Below are positions 48,391 to 56,900 of a stretch of DNA of 64,000 nucleotides, piece by piece. Position 1 is the stretch's first letter, and every line of letters starts with the position of its first letter. The notes beneath the pieces were generated by a model. The model saw nothing but the letters and a program-made list of their open reading frames with translations, made no database searches and was not told the DNA's origin. The position numbers and the translations under genes were made by a program. The stretch lies in contig NZ_NCQY01000002.1 in assembly GCF_002894645.1 (NCBI RefSeq), forward strand, positions 274,901-338,900, written 5' to 3'. The stretch comes from Salinibacter altiplanensis. Its GTDB lineage: Bacteria; Bacteroidota; Rhodothermia; Rhodothermales; Salinibacteraceae.

Positions 48391-50730
48391 ATGCGCCGTG
48401 TCGCCGCTGCATACCTTGCGCTGGGCCTGTTGTTGGCCCCGGTTCCCCTCCTGAACGTGCTCCAGGCCGAGTCCGCCGCGGTGGTGGCCCTGGCGGCCTA
48501 CTTCATTAGCGGGGCGGCGGCGGTCCGAGCGTTCGGGGCGAGGTCGGCCTCGGTGGGGCGTGTGCTGGCGCGCCAGGAGGCCGCCCTTCTGGTTCCGCTC
48601 GGGGTGTTGCTACTCGCGCAGTTCTGGGCCCCAAATTGCACCCTTGGGCAGGGACTCCTCTTCTACGCGCTGTTTCCGGGCGTCACGGTCGTCTTCGCGG
48701 TGGCGCTGGCGTACCTGCTGCGAGGAGTGCCGTCGTTGGTGCATCCGGGGTGGGTCCTGGGCGGCCTCGGGCTTCTCCTCGTGGGGGGCGGTCCGCTGTA
48801 TGACCTCGGCCTGCATCCCCAGTTTTACACCTACAATCACGTTTTCGGGGGCGTCCTGGGGCCGATCTACGACGAGCAACTCGCCGTGCGCCCCGGACTT
48901 TTCGCCTTTCGGGGCCTGACGTTGCTTTGGGCCTTGCTTGCGCTGTTGGTTGGGCATCGGCTGCGGGGGCGCGGGCCCCGGTGGGCCGTCCCGGCGTGTG
49001 CCCTTCTGCTCGGGATGGGGTATGTGTTTTCCGTGCCGCTCGGCATCAACACGACGGCGGCCTCCATCCAAGAACGGTTGGGCGGCCACACGAGGACGGC
49101 TCACTTCGACCTCTACTACGACTCGACACAGGTTGATGCCCCTGCCGCCGCGGATCTGGCGGCCGCCCACGAGGCGCACTACGATTGGGTGCGGCGCCGA
49201 CTGGAGCGCGGGCCGGATGCGAAGGGCGCCCGGATTCAGAGCTACCTCTATCCAAATCCAGATGTGAAGGGGCGTCTCACTGGGGCGCGCACGACGAGCG
49301 TCAGCCCGGTGTGGCTCGACACGCCGCAGGTGCACCTGCTCCGAGACCGGGTGTCGCAGAGCCTCGGCCACGAACTGGCGCATGTCGTGAGCCGTCCCTA
49401 CGGGCTGCCGGGGCTCCGGGCCTCCTGGGCGCCGGGCCTTGTGGAAGGATGGGCGGTGGCCCTGGAACCGCCGTCTCCAGGGCCGTCCCCGGATGACCTC
49501 GTCCGCACCGCGGCCCAGTCCGATACGACGACCACGCTCGCCGCCGAGGCGCAGGCGGTGGCGCAGCGGCTGTCGCCCTGGGGCTTCTGGTCGGGGCGGG
49601 GGGCCGTCTCGTACGCCACGATGGGATCGTTCGTCCAGTACCTACTCGATCAGTACGGGCCGGCTCGGCTCAAGCGTGTCTACGCCTGGGGAAATTTCGA
49701 CACCGTCTACGGACGCCCGCTGGACACACTCGCGGCGGAGTGGGAGGCGCATCTCCGTCGAGCGCCGGTCGTGGCGCGGGACGCCCACGGCGTGGTTGCC
49801 CGGCGGTTCGCGCGTCCGTCGCTGTTCGAGACCGAGTGTCCCCACTACGTCCCGCCGGCGCGGCAGCACTATCAGACGGCACAGCGGGCCGGGCGCCGCC
49901 GCGACACCACCAGGAGGGAGCGGCTCCTGAAAGAAGCCCTTGGCGCCCGGCCGGGCTACGCGGCGGCCCACGAGGCGCTGGCCCGGCATCGGCTCGCCCA
50001 GGGACGGGCCAGTGCCGTCTGGCGTCAGGTCGATACGCTGTCGACGACGGCCCAGACGGCCGCTCTCCAGGTCGCGCAGGCCGACGCGGCCGTGCTGCGG
50101 GGGGCGCCGGATACGGCGCGAGCGCTCTATGCCAGGGCCCGGGCCCAAGTTCCGAGCCACGCATATGACCTCCGGGCCCGCCTCACGCTCCGTGACGCGA
50201 CCGCGGACCGTCCCGCGGTCGTTCGCGTGCTTACGAGCGGAGATTCGGCGGCGGCGCAGGCCCGGCGTTTGGCAAAACGGATTCCTCAAGACCCGCGGAT
50301 ACGGGCCTGGCAGGCCGTGCGGTGGATGGACGCGCGGCAGTACCGCCGCGCACTGACGCTGTGGGAGCGGCTTGAGGTGCCGGTGCCTGCCACCCGGCCA
50401 CGAGGGTGGCGCCGGGAATGGGAACTGCAACACGCAGCGTGGGGGGCCACGTCGGCCTTGCGCGGGAATGCGGGAAACGCGGCGCGGCGATGGGCTGCGC
50501 AGGCCGCACGCAAGGCCCGAGTGCTCGGGGACAGCGAGCGCACGTTGCTCTTCGAGTGGTGGAAGCGGCGGGCGATGGACATGGACGCAGGGCCTCGCGC
50601 GGGCCGGCTCGGTCGTCCGTCTCCGAATCACGCGTCCCGGCCACTGGTTCAGGCACACGGTCGCTCTCTAGACCCCTCTCGGCGGAGGGACGACCCCACG
50701 TCGATTCCCCACGGCCCATGTGACTCGTAG
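48391..50730 (+). CDS. Membrane protein with zincin (HExxH) domain and TPR-like tail
   Basis: About 780 residues. The N-terminal 230 residues form six or more transmembrane helices. A periplasmic-type domain follows with SLGHELAHVVS (HExxH, about residues 325-335) and a downstream Glu in LVEGWAVALE, the pattern of peptidase MA-like/gluzincin metallopeptidases. The last 280 residues are Ala/Arg-rich helical pairs resembling TPR repeats. Substrate unknown; processing of envelope proteins is a guess. The start may also be GTG at 48367. Its stop is one base before the ATG of the next gene, implying translational coupling with the T9SS plug lipoprotein. Confidence 0.7.
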   Translation: MRRVAAAYLALGLLLAPVPLLNVLQAESAAVVALAAYFISGAAAVRAFGARSASVGRVLARQEAALLVPLGVLLLAQFWAPNCTLGQGLLFYALFPGVTVVFAVALAYLLRGVPSLVHPGWVLGGLGLLLVGGGPLYDLGLHPQFYTYNHVFGGVLGPIYDEQLAVRPGLFAFRGLTLLWALLALLVGHRLRGRGPRWAVPACALLLGMGYVFSVPLGINTTAASIQERLGGHTRTAHFDLYYDSTQVDAPAAADLAAAHEAHYDWVRRRLERGPDAKGARIQSYLYPNPDVKGRLTGARTTSVSPVWLDTPQVHLLRDRVSQSLGHELAHVVSRPYGLPGLRASWAPGLVEGWAVALEPPSPGPSPDDLVRTAAQSDTTTTLAAEAQAVAQRLSPWGFWSGRGAVSYATMGSFVQYLLDQYGPARLKRVYAWGNFDTVYGRPLDTLAAEWEAHLRRAPVVARDAHGVVARRFARPSLFETECPHYVPPARQHYQTAQRAGRRRDTTRRERLLKEALGARPGYAAAHEALARHRLAQGRASAVWRQVDTLSTTAQTAALQVAQADAAVLRGAPDTARALYARARAQVPSHAYDLRARLTLRDATADRPAVVRVLTSGDSAAAQARRLAKRIPQDPRIRAWQAVRWMDARQYRRALTLWERLEVPVPATRPRGWRREWELQHAAWGATSALRGNAGNAARRWAAQAARKARVLGDSERTLLFEWWKRRAMDMDAGPRAGRLGRPSPNHASRPLVQAHGRSLDPSRRRDDPTSIPHGPCDS

Positions 50731-50731
50731 C

Positions 50732-52036
50732 ATGCGCGTTGTTTCTCGTCTGGTGCTCGGACTGGGCCTGTGTGTCGGGGCGCTCGGGCTGGTGCTCGGG
50801 TGCAAGTCGACGGAGGAGACCGAACAGGCTGAGGCCTCCTCCTCGACTCCGGGCGCGGTCCAGCCGGGATTGACTCCGCCGTCCTCCTCGATCCGCACCA
50901 TTCAACTGTACCAGGGAGGCGACGAGCAGAGCCTGCCCGTGACGTCGATGGGGAGAGGGGACGGCCTGACCCTGGAGTTCGATCTCTTGGCGGAGGAGGG
51001 GCGTCCCCTCTCAATCTATTTTCAGCACGCCGACCGGACGTGGCGCCGCGACCTCTCGCCGGGCCAATTTCTAGAATCGTTTCAGGACGACCGCCTCGTG
51101 GACTACCGTCCGTCCCGCGGAACAGACATATCGTACGTGCACTACCGGTACCGCTTTCCCAACGATGACATTCGGTTCCGCGTCAGCGGAAACTACGTTC
51201 TGCGGGTGACCGAGCGGGGGCGCCGAGACTCGGTGCTCTTCGAACAGCCATTTTTCGTGACGGAGGAGGAGGGGGGGCTCCAGTTGGGGGCCGAGGGCCT
51301 TCCGGTGCCAGGGCAGCAGCAGCCCTCCCTTCGTCCTCGCGCCCGCTTCGCCCCGCCGTCCGCGATTCGGGGGAATCCTTTCGGACACGCCGTGTGCTTC
51401 GTTCGAAACGGGCGCTTTGCGGACACCCGATGCAAGGACCGTCCGCTGCTGGTGCGCCAGCCGGAGCTGGAGTTTGAGTTGGGGCGGGAGCGCGCCTACG
51501 ATCCGGCCACGGCCGAGTACGGCCTTGACCTCAGTACCCTCCGGCCCACCGCGCAGGTTGCACGGGTGAAGCGCACCTCACGGCCCATTCAGGTTGTCCT
51601 GGACCCCGATCATGCTCGCTTTGCGGAGGCACTGCGAGGACCCAGCCTGAACGGGCAGACGGTCGTTCGGAATGCCCTCTCGGCCCAGGCGGATCCGAGC
51701 ATCACCGCCGAGTATGTGGAGACGACCTTTGCCTTCGTTCCCCCTGACGAGACGCCCTACGGCAGCCCGCCGGTGGTGGCCGGCAGCTTCAGCGGAATGG
51801 ACCCGGCCCAGGGTACCCCGATGGACTGGAACGCAGAGCAGGGACGGTATGAAGGGCGCGTCCTTCTCAAGCAGGGCCGCCACCAATACTTCTATGCAAC
51901 GTCGGGCCCGGGCCTTACGAAGGAGGTACGCCGAACGCAACTGCGCCGCACCAGTACCTATACGGCGTTTGTGTACTATCGGGACCCGCAGTACAACACC
52001 GACCGCCTGCTCCGGGTGGGTGGGTTTCGGCCCTGA
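50732..52036 (+). CDS. DUF5103 lipoprotein (type IX secretion system plug protein)
   Basis: A 434-residue lipoprotein from the ATG at 50732, with lipobox VLGC (Cys24); a GTG at 50720 is possible. After a Ser/Glu-rich linker, family motifs appear in order: SIRTIQLYQGGDEQSLPV, LTLEFDLL, ISYVHYRYRFPNDDIRFRVS, GNYVLRVTE and a strand-rich C-terminal half ending YTAFVYYRDPQYNTDRLL. In the Bacteroidota type IX system the plug protein occludes the SprA pore when no substrate carrier is bound. Together with the PorW-like protein at 1.5 kb this supports a T9SS in this organism. It converges with cspA. Confidence 0.85.
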   Translation: MRVVSRLVLGLGLCVGALGLVLGCKSTEETEQAEASSSTPGAVQPGLTPPSSSIRTIQLYQGGDEQSLPVTSMGRGDGLTLEFDLLAEEGRPLSIYFQHADRTWRRDLSPGQFLESFQDDRLVDYRPSRGTDISYVHYRYRFPNDDIRFRVSGNYVLRVTERGRRDSVLFEQPFFVTEEEGGLQLGAEGLPVPGQQQPSLRPRARFAPPSAIRGNPFGHAVCFVRNGRFADTRCKDRPLLVRQPELEFELGRERAYDPATAEYGLDLSTLRPTAQVARVKRTSRPIQVVLDPDHARFAEALRGPSLNGQTVVRNALSAQADPSITAEYVETTFAFVPPDETPYGSPPVVAGSFSGMDPAQGTPMDWNAEQGRYEGRVLLKQGRHQYFYATSGPGLTKEVRRTQLRRTSTYTAFVYYRDPQYNTDRLLRVGGFRP

Positions 52037-52040
52037 CCCT

Positions 52041-52074
52041 GCACAAGAAACGCCCCATCCCGGGGGATGGGGCG
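52041..52074 (-). terminator. Intrinsic terminator of cspA
   Basis: CGCCCCATCC (52051-52060) and GGATGGGGCG (52065-52074) form a perfect 10-bp stem with a 4-base loop. On the minus strand the stem is followed by TTTCTTGT (complement of 52041-52050). It lies 31 bases past the cspA stop. It also sits 4 bases past the convergent plug-protein stop, but the plus strand lacks a T run. Confidence 0.85.
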
Positions 52075-52104
52075 CACGTCCCAGAATAAAAGCAGGGCCG
52101 ACCC

Positions 52105-52320
52105 CTATCCGATAACGACCACGTCCTGGGCGTTAGGGCCCTTGTCCGTGTGGCCGACCGTGAACTCGACCCGATCATCTTCGTCGAGACTCTTGAAGCC
52201 CTCCGTATCAATTTCGCTGTAGTGAACGAACAGATCTTCGTCTCGGTCTTCAGCGACGATAAACCCGTAGCCCTTGTCGTTGCTGAACCACTTGACGGTT
52301 CCCGTTTCGCGCTCTGCCAT
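52105..52320 (-). CDS. cspA: Cold-shock-domain protein
   Basis: Single-strand nucleic-acid chaperone. It has 71 residues with RNP1 (KGYGFI) and RNP2 (DLFVHY) motifs in TGTVKWFSNDKGYGFIVAED and EDLFVHYSEID. Acidic residues are more frequent than in mesophilic homologues. Strong terminator directly downstream. The spacer to the next, divergent gene is 238 bases and AT-rich around 52435-52475, suitable for promoters or a cold-shock leader. Confidence 0.95.
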   Translation of the reverse strand: MAERETGTVKWFSNDKGYGFIVAEDRDEDLFVHYSEIDTEGFKSLDEDDRVEFTVGHTDKGPNAQDVVVIG

Positions 52321-52558
52321 GGTGCTGCTGAAAGGTCAGTCGAAAGAACGTATGCTGTGCGGCAGGGCACCCGCCGTCCGTTGTGCACGCCACGATGGGG
52401 GGCACCAGACGTGGAGGCACTGCCGCATGCGATCCATTATATAATCTTCAAAACCCGAAGTCAATTTTTCCAGCAATGGCACAAGAGGCGGGCGGATCTC
52501 TGGGGGAGCGCCCCAGTCCAAGAATTCTCGTGTCGTTGAATGATCCATCTGCGTCCGC

Positions 52559-53617
52559 ATGCCCCTTTCGCTAGCGAGCCTCGTTGACGACGCCCCAACC
52601 CTGCGCACTCACCGTGCGGTCCGCTCCCCGATTGAGACGGCCTGTGCGCAGCACCCAGACGTCGCGACCTTCCACGAGCTGGGGCCGAGTGAGGACGGGA
52701 CGGCCCTTTACGGGGCGGTGATGGGGACCGGCCCAATCACGGTGAGCCTCATTGCCGGCAACCACGCGGACGAGCCCGTTGGCCCGGAGACCCTCCGGTC
52801 CTTGCTCGTCAACGGACTGGCACAGCGAAACGAAATGGAGCCGCTGCTCCGGCGCTTCCAGTTTGTGGTCGTGCCACACACAAACCCGGATGGGGAGGCG
52901 CGCAACCGGGCGTGGATGGAGGCGTGGCCGGACCTGGAGGCGTACCTGCGAGAGGCCGTTCGGGAACCACCCGGGCGTGACATGGAGTACGGCTTTCCCG
53001 ATATGCGCCCCGAGAACACCCACGTCTCGGCCTTTCTTCGCGAGCACGGGCCGCTTGATCTTCACGCCAGCCTACATGGTATGTCGGCCGGGGAGGGCGT
53101 GATGCTGCTTATCAACCGGCCGTGGACCTTCCGCACACAGGCGCTCCGGGACGACTTTGCGGCCGCGGCCGCGGCGGAGGGGCTGCCTCTGCACGACCAC
53201 AACCGGAAGGGGAAGAAGGGATTCTTCTGGATCGAGCCGGGCTTCCAGACCACCCCGCGTGGGGACGCGATGCGGACGTACTTTCGGGCCCAGGGCGATT
53301 CTGCAATGGCCGATCGGTTTCACGACAGCTCGATGGAGTTTGTCGCGTCGCTGGGCGGAGACCCGCTCTCCCTCGTGACAGAGGTTCCCCTGTTTCTGAT
53401 CAGTGGGGAGGGGGGCGATGGGCACCGGCCGACCCGGTACCTGGAGCTCCGGAAGCGCCTGCCGGACGTGAAGGCGCGGCTCGATCGGGGAGAGGACGTC
53501 GACGAGGTGCTCGCCCCGTTCGACATTCACCCCGTCCCGCTCGATACGGCGATGCACCTCCAGTTTCGGGCCCTGGAGTTGGGACTCCGGGCCGTCGCGC
53601 CGAAGTCCGCTTCGTGA
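52559..53617 (+). CDS. M14-family zinc carboxypeptidase
   Basis: A 352-residue protein. Zinc ligands appear as NHADEPVG (His and Glu, about residues 69-72) and a later His in DLHASLHG. The substrate-binding NPDGEARNR lies between them, and a catalytic Glu is likely in VTEVPLFL (about 275). No signal peptide is visible, so it is probably cytoplasmic. The pattern fits M14 carboxypeptidases or peptidoglycan-tetrapeptide/succinylglutamate-type relatives; substrate unknown. A saccharopine-dehydrogenase-like gene starts 31 bases later. Confidence 0.85.
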   Translation: MPLSLASLVDDAPTLRTHRAVRSPIETACAQHPDVATFHELGPSEDGTALYGAVMGTGPITVSLIAGNHADEPVGPETLRSLLVNGLAQRNEMEPLLRRFQFVVVPHTNPDGEARNRAWMEAWPDLEAYLREAVREPPGRDMEYGFPDMRPENTHVSAFLREHGPLDLHASLHGMSAGEGVMLLINRPWTFRTQALRDDFAAAAAAEGLPLHDHNRKGKKGFFWIEPGFQTTPRGDAMRTYFRAQGDSAMADRFHDSSMEFVASLGGDPLSLVTEVPLFLISGEGGDGHRPTRYLELRKRLPDVKARLDRGEDVDEVLAPFDIHPVPLDTAMHLQFRALELGLRAVAPKSAS

Positions 53618-53648
53618 CTTCCCTTCTCAAACCAGACCAGAACCGCGA

Positions 53649-54713
53649 ATGTCTGCACTCATCTACGGGGCCTACGGGTACACGGGACGACTCATCGCCC
53701 GGGCGGCGGTCGACCGAGGGCTCGAGCCCGTGCTGGCGGGCCGCGACGCCGATCGACTGGGAGAGCTGGGGGCAGCCCTGGACCTTCCGACCCGAACCGC
53801 ATCCCTCTCGGAGCCGGAGCGGCTGCGGGCAGCCCTGAACGGTGTCTCCGTGGTGCTCCACTGTGCGGGGCCGTTTGTCCACACGGCCCCGCCGATGATT
53901 GCCGCTTGCCTGAAGGAGGAGACGCACTACCTGGATCTGACGGGGGAGGTGGACGTGTTTCGGAGGCTCGCTGATCGCGACGCGGAGGCCGAGGCCGCGG
54001 GCTGCATGCTGCTTCCCGGAATTGGGTTCGACGTGGTGCCGAGCGACTGCCTGTCACGATTCGTGGCGGGGCAGACCCCCCACGCCGATGCCCTCGAGGT
54101 GGCGCTGTACGCCGACGGGACGGTCTCGCGAGGGACGCTCAAGACGCTGATCGAGCAGATGGGGCGGGGCGGGGTGGTACGCCGGAACGGACGGCTCCAC
54201 GACGTACCGCCCGGATGGACCAGCCGAAACGTCGACTTTGGGGATCGCCGCCGTGGGGTCACCTCCATTCCCGAGGGCAGTGTCGTAACGAGCGGGGCGT
54301 CGACCGATGTGCCCAACGTGACCGCCTACATCGCCGTGCCGCTCCTCGTGCAGTCGCTGCTCCGGGCCAGCCGACACGTGCAAGGGGTTCTGGCGTGGCC
54401 GCCCTTGAAGCAGCTTTTGAAGCGACTCGTGGAGCAGCGCCGCCCGGGGCCGACCGCCGAGGAGCGCCGACAGGGCCGCACCGTGGTCTGGGCGTCGGCA
54501 CGAGGGCCGGGGGGGAACACCACGACTGCCCGGCTCCACGGGCCGGAAGCCTATGCTTTTACGGCGCGGGCCGCGGCGGAAGCCCTCCAGCGCGTCCTCG
54601 ATGGAACGGCCCCTTCTGGGTACCAGACGCCGTCCACTGCCTTCGGGGCGGACTTCGCGCTTGCCGTGGACGGAACCTCGCGACAGATCGTCGAAGAGCC
54701 GTCGGGCTCATGA
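53649..54713 (+). CDS. Saccharopine dehydrogenase-like NAD(P)-binding protein
   Basis: A 354-residue protein with an N-terminal Rossmann fold (MSALIYGAYGYTGRLIARAA) and VVLHCAGPFVHTAPPMIAAC. YLDLTGEVDVFRRL and GIGFDVVPSDCL follow, all typical of the saccharopine-dehydrogenase-like / trans-acting enoyl reductase family. The reaction is unknown; members reduce lipids or act as oxidoreductase partners. Tight spacing with the M14 gene suggests an operon. Confidence 0.85.
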   Translation: MSALIYGAYGYTGRLIARAAVDRGLEPVLAGRDADRLGELGAALDLPTRTASLSEPERLRAALNGVSVVLHCAGPFVHTAPPMIAACLKEETHYLDLTGEVDVFRRLADRDAEAEAAGCMLLPGIGFDVVPSDCLSRFVAGQTPHADALEVALYADGTVSRGTLKTLIEQMGRGGVVRRNGRLHDVPPGWTSRNVDFGDRRRGVTSIPEGSVVTSGASTDVPNVTAYIAVPLLVQSLLRASRHVQGVLAWPPLKQLLKRLVEQRRPGPTAEERRQGRTVVWASARGPGGNTTTARLHGPEAYAFTARAAAEALQRVLDGTAPSGYQTPSTAFGADFALAVDGTSRQIVEEPSGS

Positions 54714-54768
54714 GTGGGTTCCCTGTAGCCCCCCCCGCACACGTTTCCTCACCCGCACGTTGTCCTTT

Positions 54769-55059
54769 GTGTCTGCCTCGCCATCCGCTTCTGAACCGAG
54801 CCTGAATTGGACGGCCATCGCGGCGCTCTACGCCGGACTCCTCTTCGGAATTGGCGTGATGCTCCTGGCTGAGCAGTACCGCAACGCCACGTGGCTGGGG
54901 CTTCTCGGATGTGCCGGCGGCTGTACGGCGTACGGCCGTGTGCTGACCCAGCAGGGCCGAGAGACGATCGCGAAGCGGTGGAAATGGGGCAGTGGCCTCC
55001 TCTACGCCACCTTTTTCCTCTGGGCCGGAACGGCCTTTCTGCGCGCCCTTCTGGGGTGA
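54769..55059 (+). CDS. Small membrane protein, unknown
   Basis: About 96 residues from a GTG at 54769; a TTG at 54760 is possible. Three hydrophobic segments (residues about 13-30, 36-48, 72-92) surround a basic loop (ETIAKRWKWG). No recognised family. It follows the saccharopine-dehydrogenase-like gene by 55 bases and is probably co-transcribed. The start codon is uncertain because no ATG lies nearby. Confidence 0.5.
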   Translation: MSASPSASEPSLNWTAIAALYAGLLFGIGVMLLAEQYRNATWLGLLGCAGGCTAYGRVLTQQGRETIAKRWKWGSGLLYATFFLWAGTAFLRALLG

Positions 55060-55076
55060 GTCACGACCAGTGCCCC

Positions 55077-55165
55077 ACAACTCTGTGGAAAAAACCAGAT
55101 CGTTGAGGTGGGCGAACTCTTGGGGAAGCCAAAACAACTTTGTGGAATGAGGCGTTTGCAAACGC
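55077..55165 (+). promoter_or_regulatory. Repeats and palindrome upstream of SOD
   Basis: A 14-base direct repeat with one mismatch, ACAACTCTGTGGAA (55077-55090) and ACAACTTTGTGGAA (55134-55147), is spaced 57 bases start to start. A perfect 14-base palindrome, GCGTTTGCAAACGC (55152-55165), follows. The palindrome ends 53 bases before the sodA ATG. It looks like an operator for a dimeric regulator; the regulator is not known. Confidence 0.45.
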
Positions 55166-55218
55166 AGGAAAGCAGCAACAAACCTTAGTGCATTCTCCAA
55201 CCAACCCCCCGACGGCTT

Positions 55219-55836
55219 ATGGCTTTTGAGCTTCCCGAACTGCCGTACGATTACGACGCCCTGGAGCCGCACATTGACGAGCAAACGATGCGGATCCACC
55301 ACGACAAGCACCATGCCGGGTACACTCGAAAACTGAATAACGCTCTGGACGGACACGACGACCTCCAGGAGCACTCGATCGAAGAGCTTCTTGCTGGTCT
55401 CGACTCGCTCCCGGCGGACGTTCAGACGTCGGTGCGCCAGAACGGGGGCGGATTTTACAACCACCGCCTCTTCTGGAACACCATGTCCCCGGACGGCGGG
55501 GGCACGCCGGACGGCGACCTTGCCGACGCCATCCACGACGCTTGTGGGTCCTACGAGGACTTCAAGGAGGCCTTTGCCGACGCTGCAACCGGGCAGTTTG
55601 GCAGCGGCTGGGGATGGCTCGTGGCGCAGCCCAACGGCGACCTCACGATTACCAGCACGCCCAACCAGAACAATCCGCTGTTGGACGGACATACGCCCAT
55701 CCTTGGAATTGACGTGTGGGAGCACTCTTACTACCTGAACTACCAGAACGAGCGTGGCACCTACGTCGACGAGTGGTGGAACGTCGTCGACTGGAACGCC
55801 GTCGGTGACAACTACGACGAGGTTGTGACGGCGTAG
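55219..55836 (+). CDS. sodA: Superoxide dismutase (Fe/Mn family)
   Basis: Detoxifies superoxide. It has 205 residues. Metal ligands are His27 in MRIHHDKHH, a His in [11 protein letters not shown] (about 82), and Asp and His in [13 protein letters not shown] (about 166 and 170). [11 protein letters not shown] is the family core. Motifs do not decide clearly between Fe and Mn. A bidirectional terminator follows within 60 bases. Confidence 0.96.
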   Translation: MAFELPELPYDYDALEPHIDEQTMRIHHDKHHAGYTRKLNNALDGHDDLQEHSIEELLAGLDSLPADVQTSVRQNGGGFYNHRLFWNTMSPDGGGTPDGDLADAIHDACGSYEDFKEAFADAATGQFGSGWGWLVAQPNGDLTITSTPNQNNPLLDGHTPILGIDVWEHSYYLNYQNERGTYVDEWWNVVDWNAVGDNYDEVVTA

Positions 55837-55881
55837 TAGCGTTTCCACACGGGTCCTGAAGGGTCCGACCTGCGTTTTCTG

Positions 55882-55916
55882 AAGGGGTGGCCGTTTGTCC
55901 GGCCGCCCCTTTTGTC
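55882..55916. terminator. Terminator between sodA and the PfpI gene
   Basis: AAGGGGTGGCCG (55882-55893) pairs with CGGCCGCCCCTT (55900-55911) over 12 positions with one G-T pair and a 6-base loop. TTGTCG extends the T run on the plus strand. It lies 46 bases after the sodA stop and 35 bases beyond the convergent gene's stop. It mainly serves sodA; on the other strand the tail is short. Confidence 0.8.
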
Positions 55917-55945
55917 GTTGGGGGATTGTTGCCCGAGCGGCGCGT

Positions 55946-56476
55946 CTACGCGTTCCGGAGGGCCCGAATGAGGGTCCGGCAGAAGGCTGGAATGTCCTTC
56001 ACGACGCGGCCCCACACGAGGTGATCTTCCTGAAACGCGGCCTCGTCGACCCACTCCGCGCCCGCGTTCACGAGGTCGTCCTTGATGCCTGTGCTGCCGG
56101 TGGCCCGGCGGCCCTCCACGATGCCCGCAGAGATGCCGACGAGGCCGGCGTGACAAATCTGCGCGACGATTTTCTCCTGTGCATCCAGGGTGCGCACGAG
56201 GTCGGTCACGTCCTCGTCGCGGCGGAGCTTGTCGGGGGCCCAGCCGCCCGGGACGACGACGCCGTCGAGGCGGTCGGGGGCCAGCGTACCGACGGCTGTG
56301 TCCGTCGTGGCCGTGAGCCCGTGTTTGCCGGTGAACGTGACGTCGGCCTCGCGGCCGGCGACCACGACCTCGGCGCCTTCTTCGCGGAGGCGCGTGGTAG
56401 GGACCCAAAACTCGAGGTCTTCAAACGAGCGGTCAACGAGAACGGCGACGCGGTGGGCGCTCAGAGACATGGGCAT
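55946..56476 (-). CDS. DJ-1/PfpI family protein
   Basis: A 176-residue protein of the PfpI/YhbO type. The nucleophile elbow is QICHAGLVGISAGIVEGRRATG (Cys about 110, His following) and the Glu position is FEDLEFWVP near residue 20. GLTATTDTAVGTLAPD and DGVVVPGGWAPDKLR are standard. Family members act as general-stress or carbonyl-repair enzymes (deglycase/holdase). Being opposite to SOD fits an oxidative-stress locus. ATGs at 56476 and 56470 are both possible. Confidence 0.92.
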   Translation of the reverse strand: MPMSLSAHRVAVLVDRSFEDLEFWVPTTRLREEGAEVVVAGREADVTFTGKHGLTATTDTAVGTLAPDRLDGVVVPGGWAPDKLRRDEDVTDLVRTLDAQEKIVAQICHAGLVGISAGIVEGRRATGSTGIKDDLVNAGAEWVDEAAFQEDHLVWGRVVKDIPAFCRTLIRALRNA

Positions 56477-56555
56477 CGGGGAAGATTGGTCAAGGATAAT
56501 CCGTTATTGAAAGAAATGCGTCGAAAAGAAAGGGTCAACAACTGTTCAGCGGATT

Positions 56556-56753
56556 TCAGTGGGATGCCGTCCGGTCGTACACGTCGTCAATGAACTCCTT
56601 GAACCAGTCGGGACGTACGACGAGGACGTAAGCCGCCAGGAAGGGGACGATGGGGACCACGAATAAGAGCAGGTCGACGGCGACGAGGCCGGCGGCGATA
56701 CACCAGATCTGGCGGTCGGAAATGATCGGGAGAGTGGGCAATGACGGGAGCAT
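56556..56753 (-). CDS. Small membrane protein, unknown
   Basis: A 65-residue protein from the ATG at 56753 (MLPSLPTLPIISDRQ). One or two hydrophobic helices (about residues 16-45) are followed by a charged end, RPDWFKEFIDDVYDR. No family recognised. It is 79 bases upstream of the PfpI gene on the same strand, so the two may share a transcript. Confidence 0.5.
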   Translation of the reverse strand: MLPSLPTLPIISDRQIWCIAAGLVAVDLLLFVVPIVPFLAAYVLVVRPDWFKEFIDDVYDRTASH

Positions 56754-56900
56754 GGGAAAATGTAGACGACAATGGATCGGGGAGGTTGCGTACACTGGTC
56801 GCCTCGTGGGTCATGCTTAGCAAACATTCAGCCCCTGTGGAAATTCGCACCGTGGTATCAACCTGACCAGACTGATCGTGCCCACTGTCAACGTGTGTCT

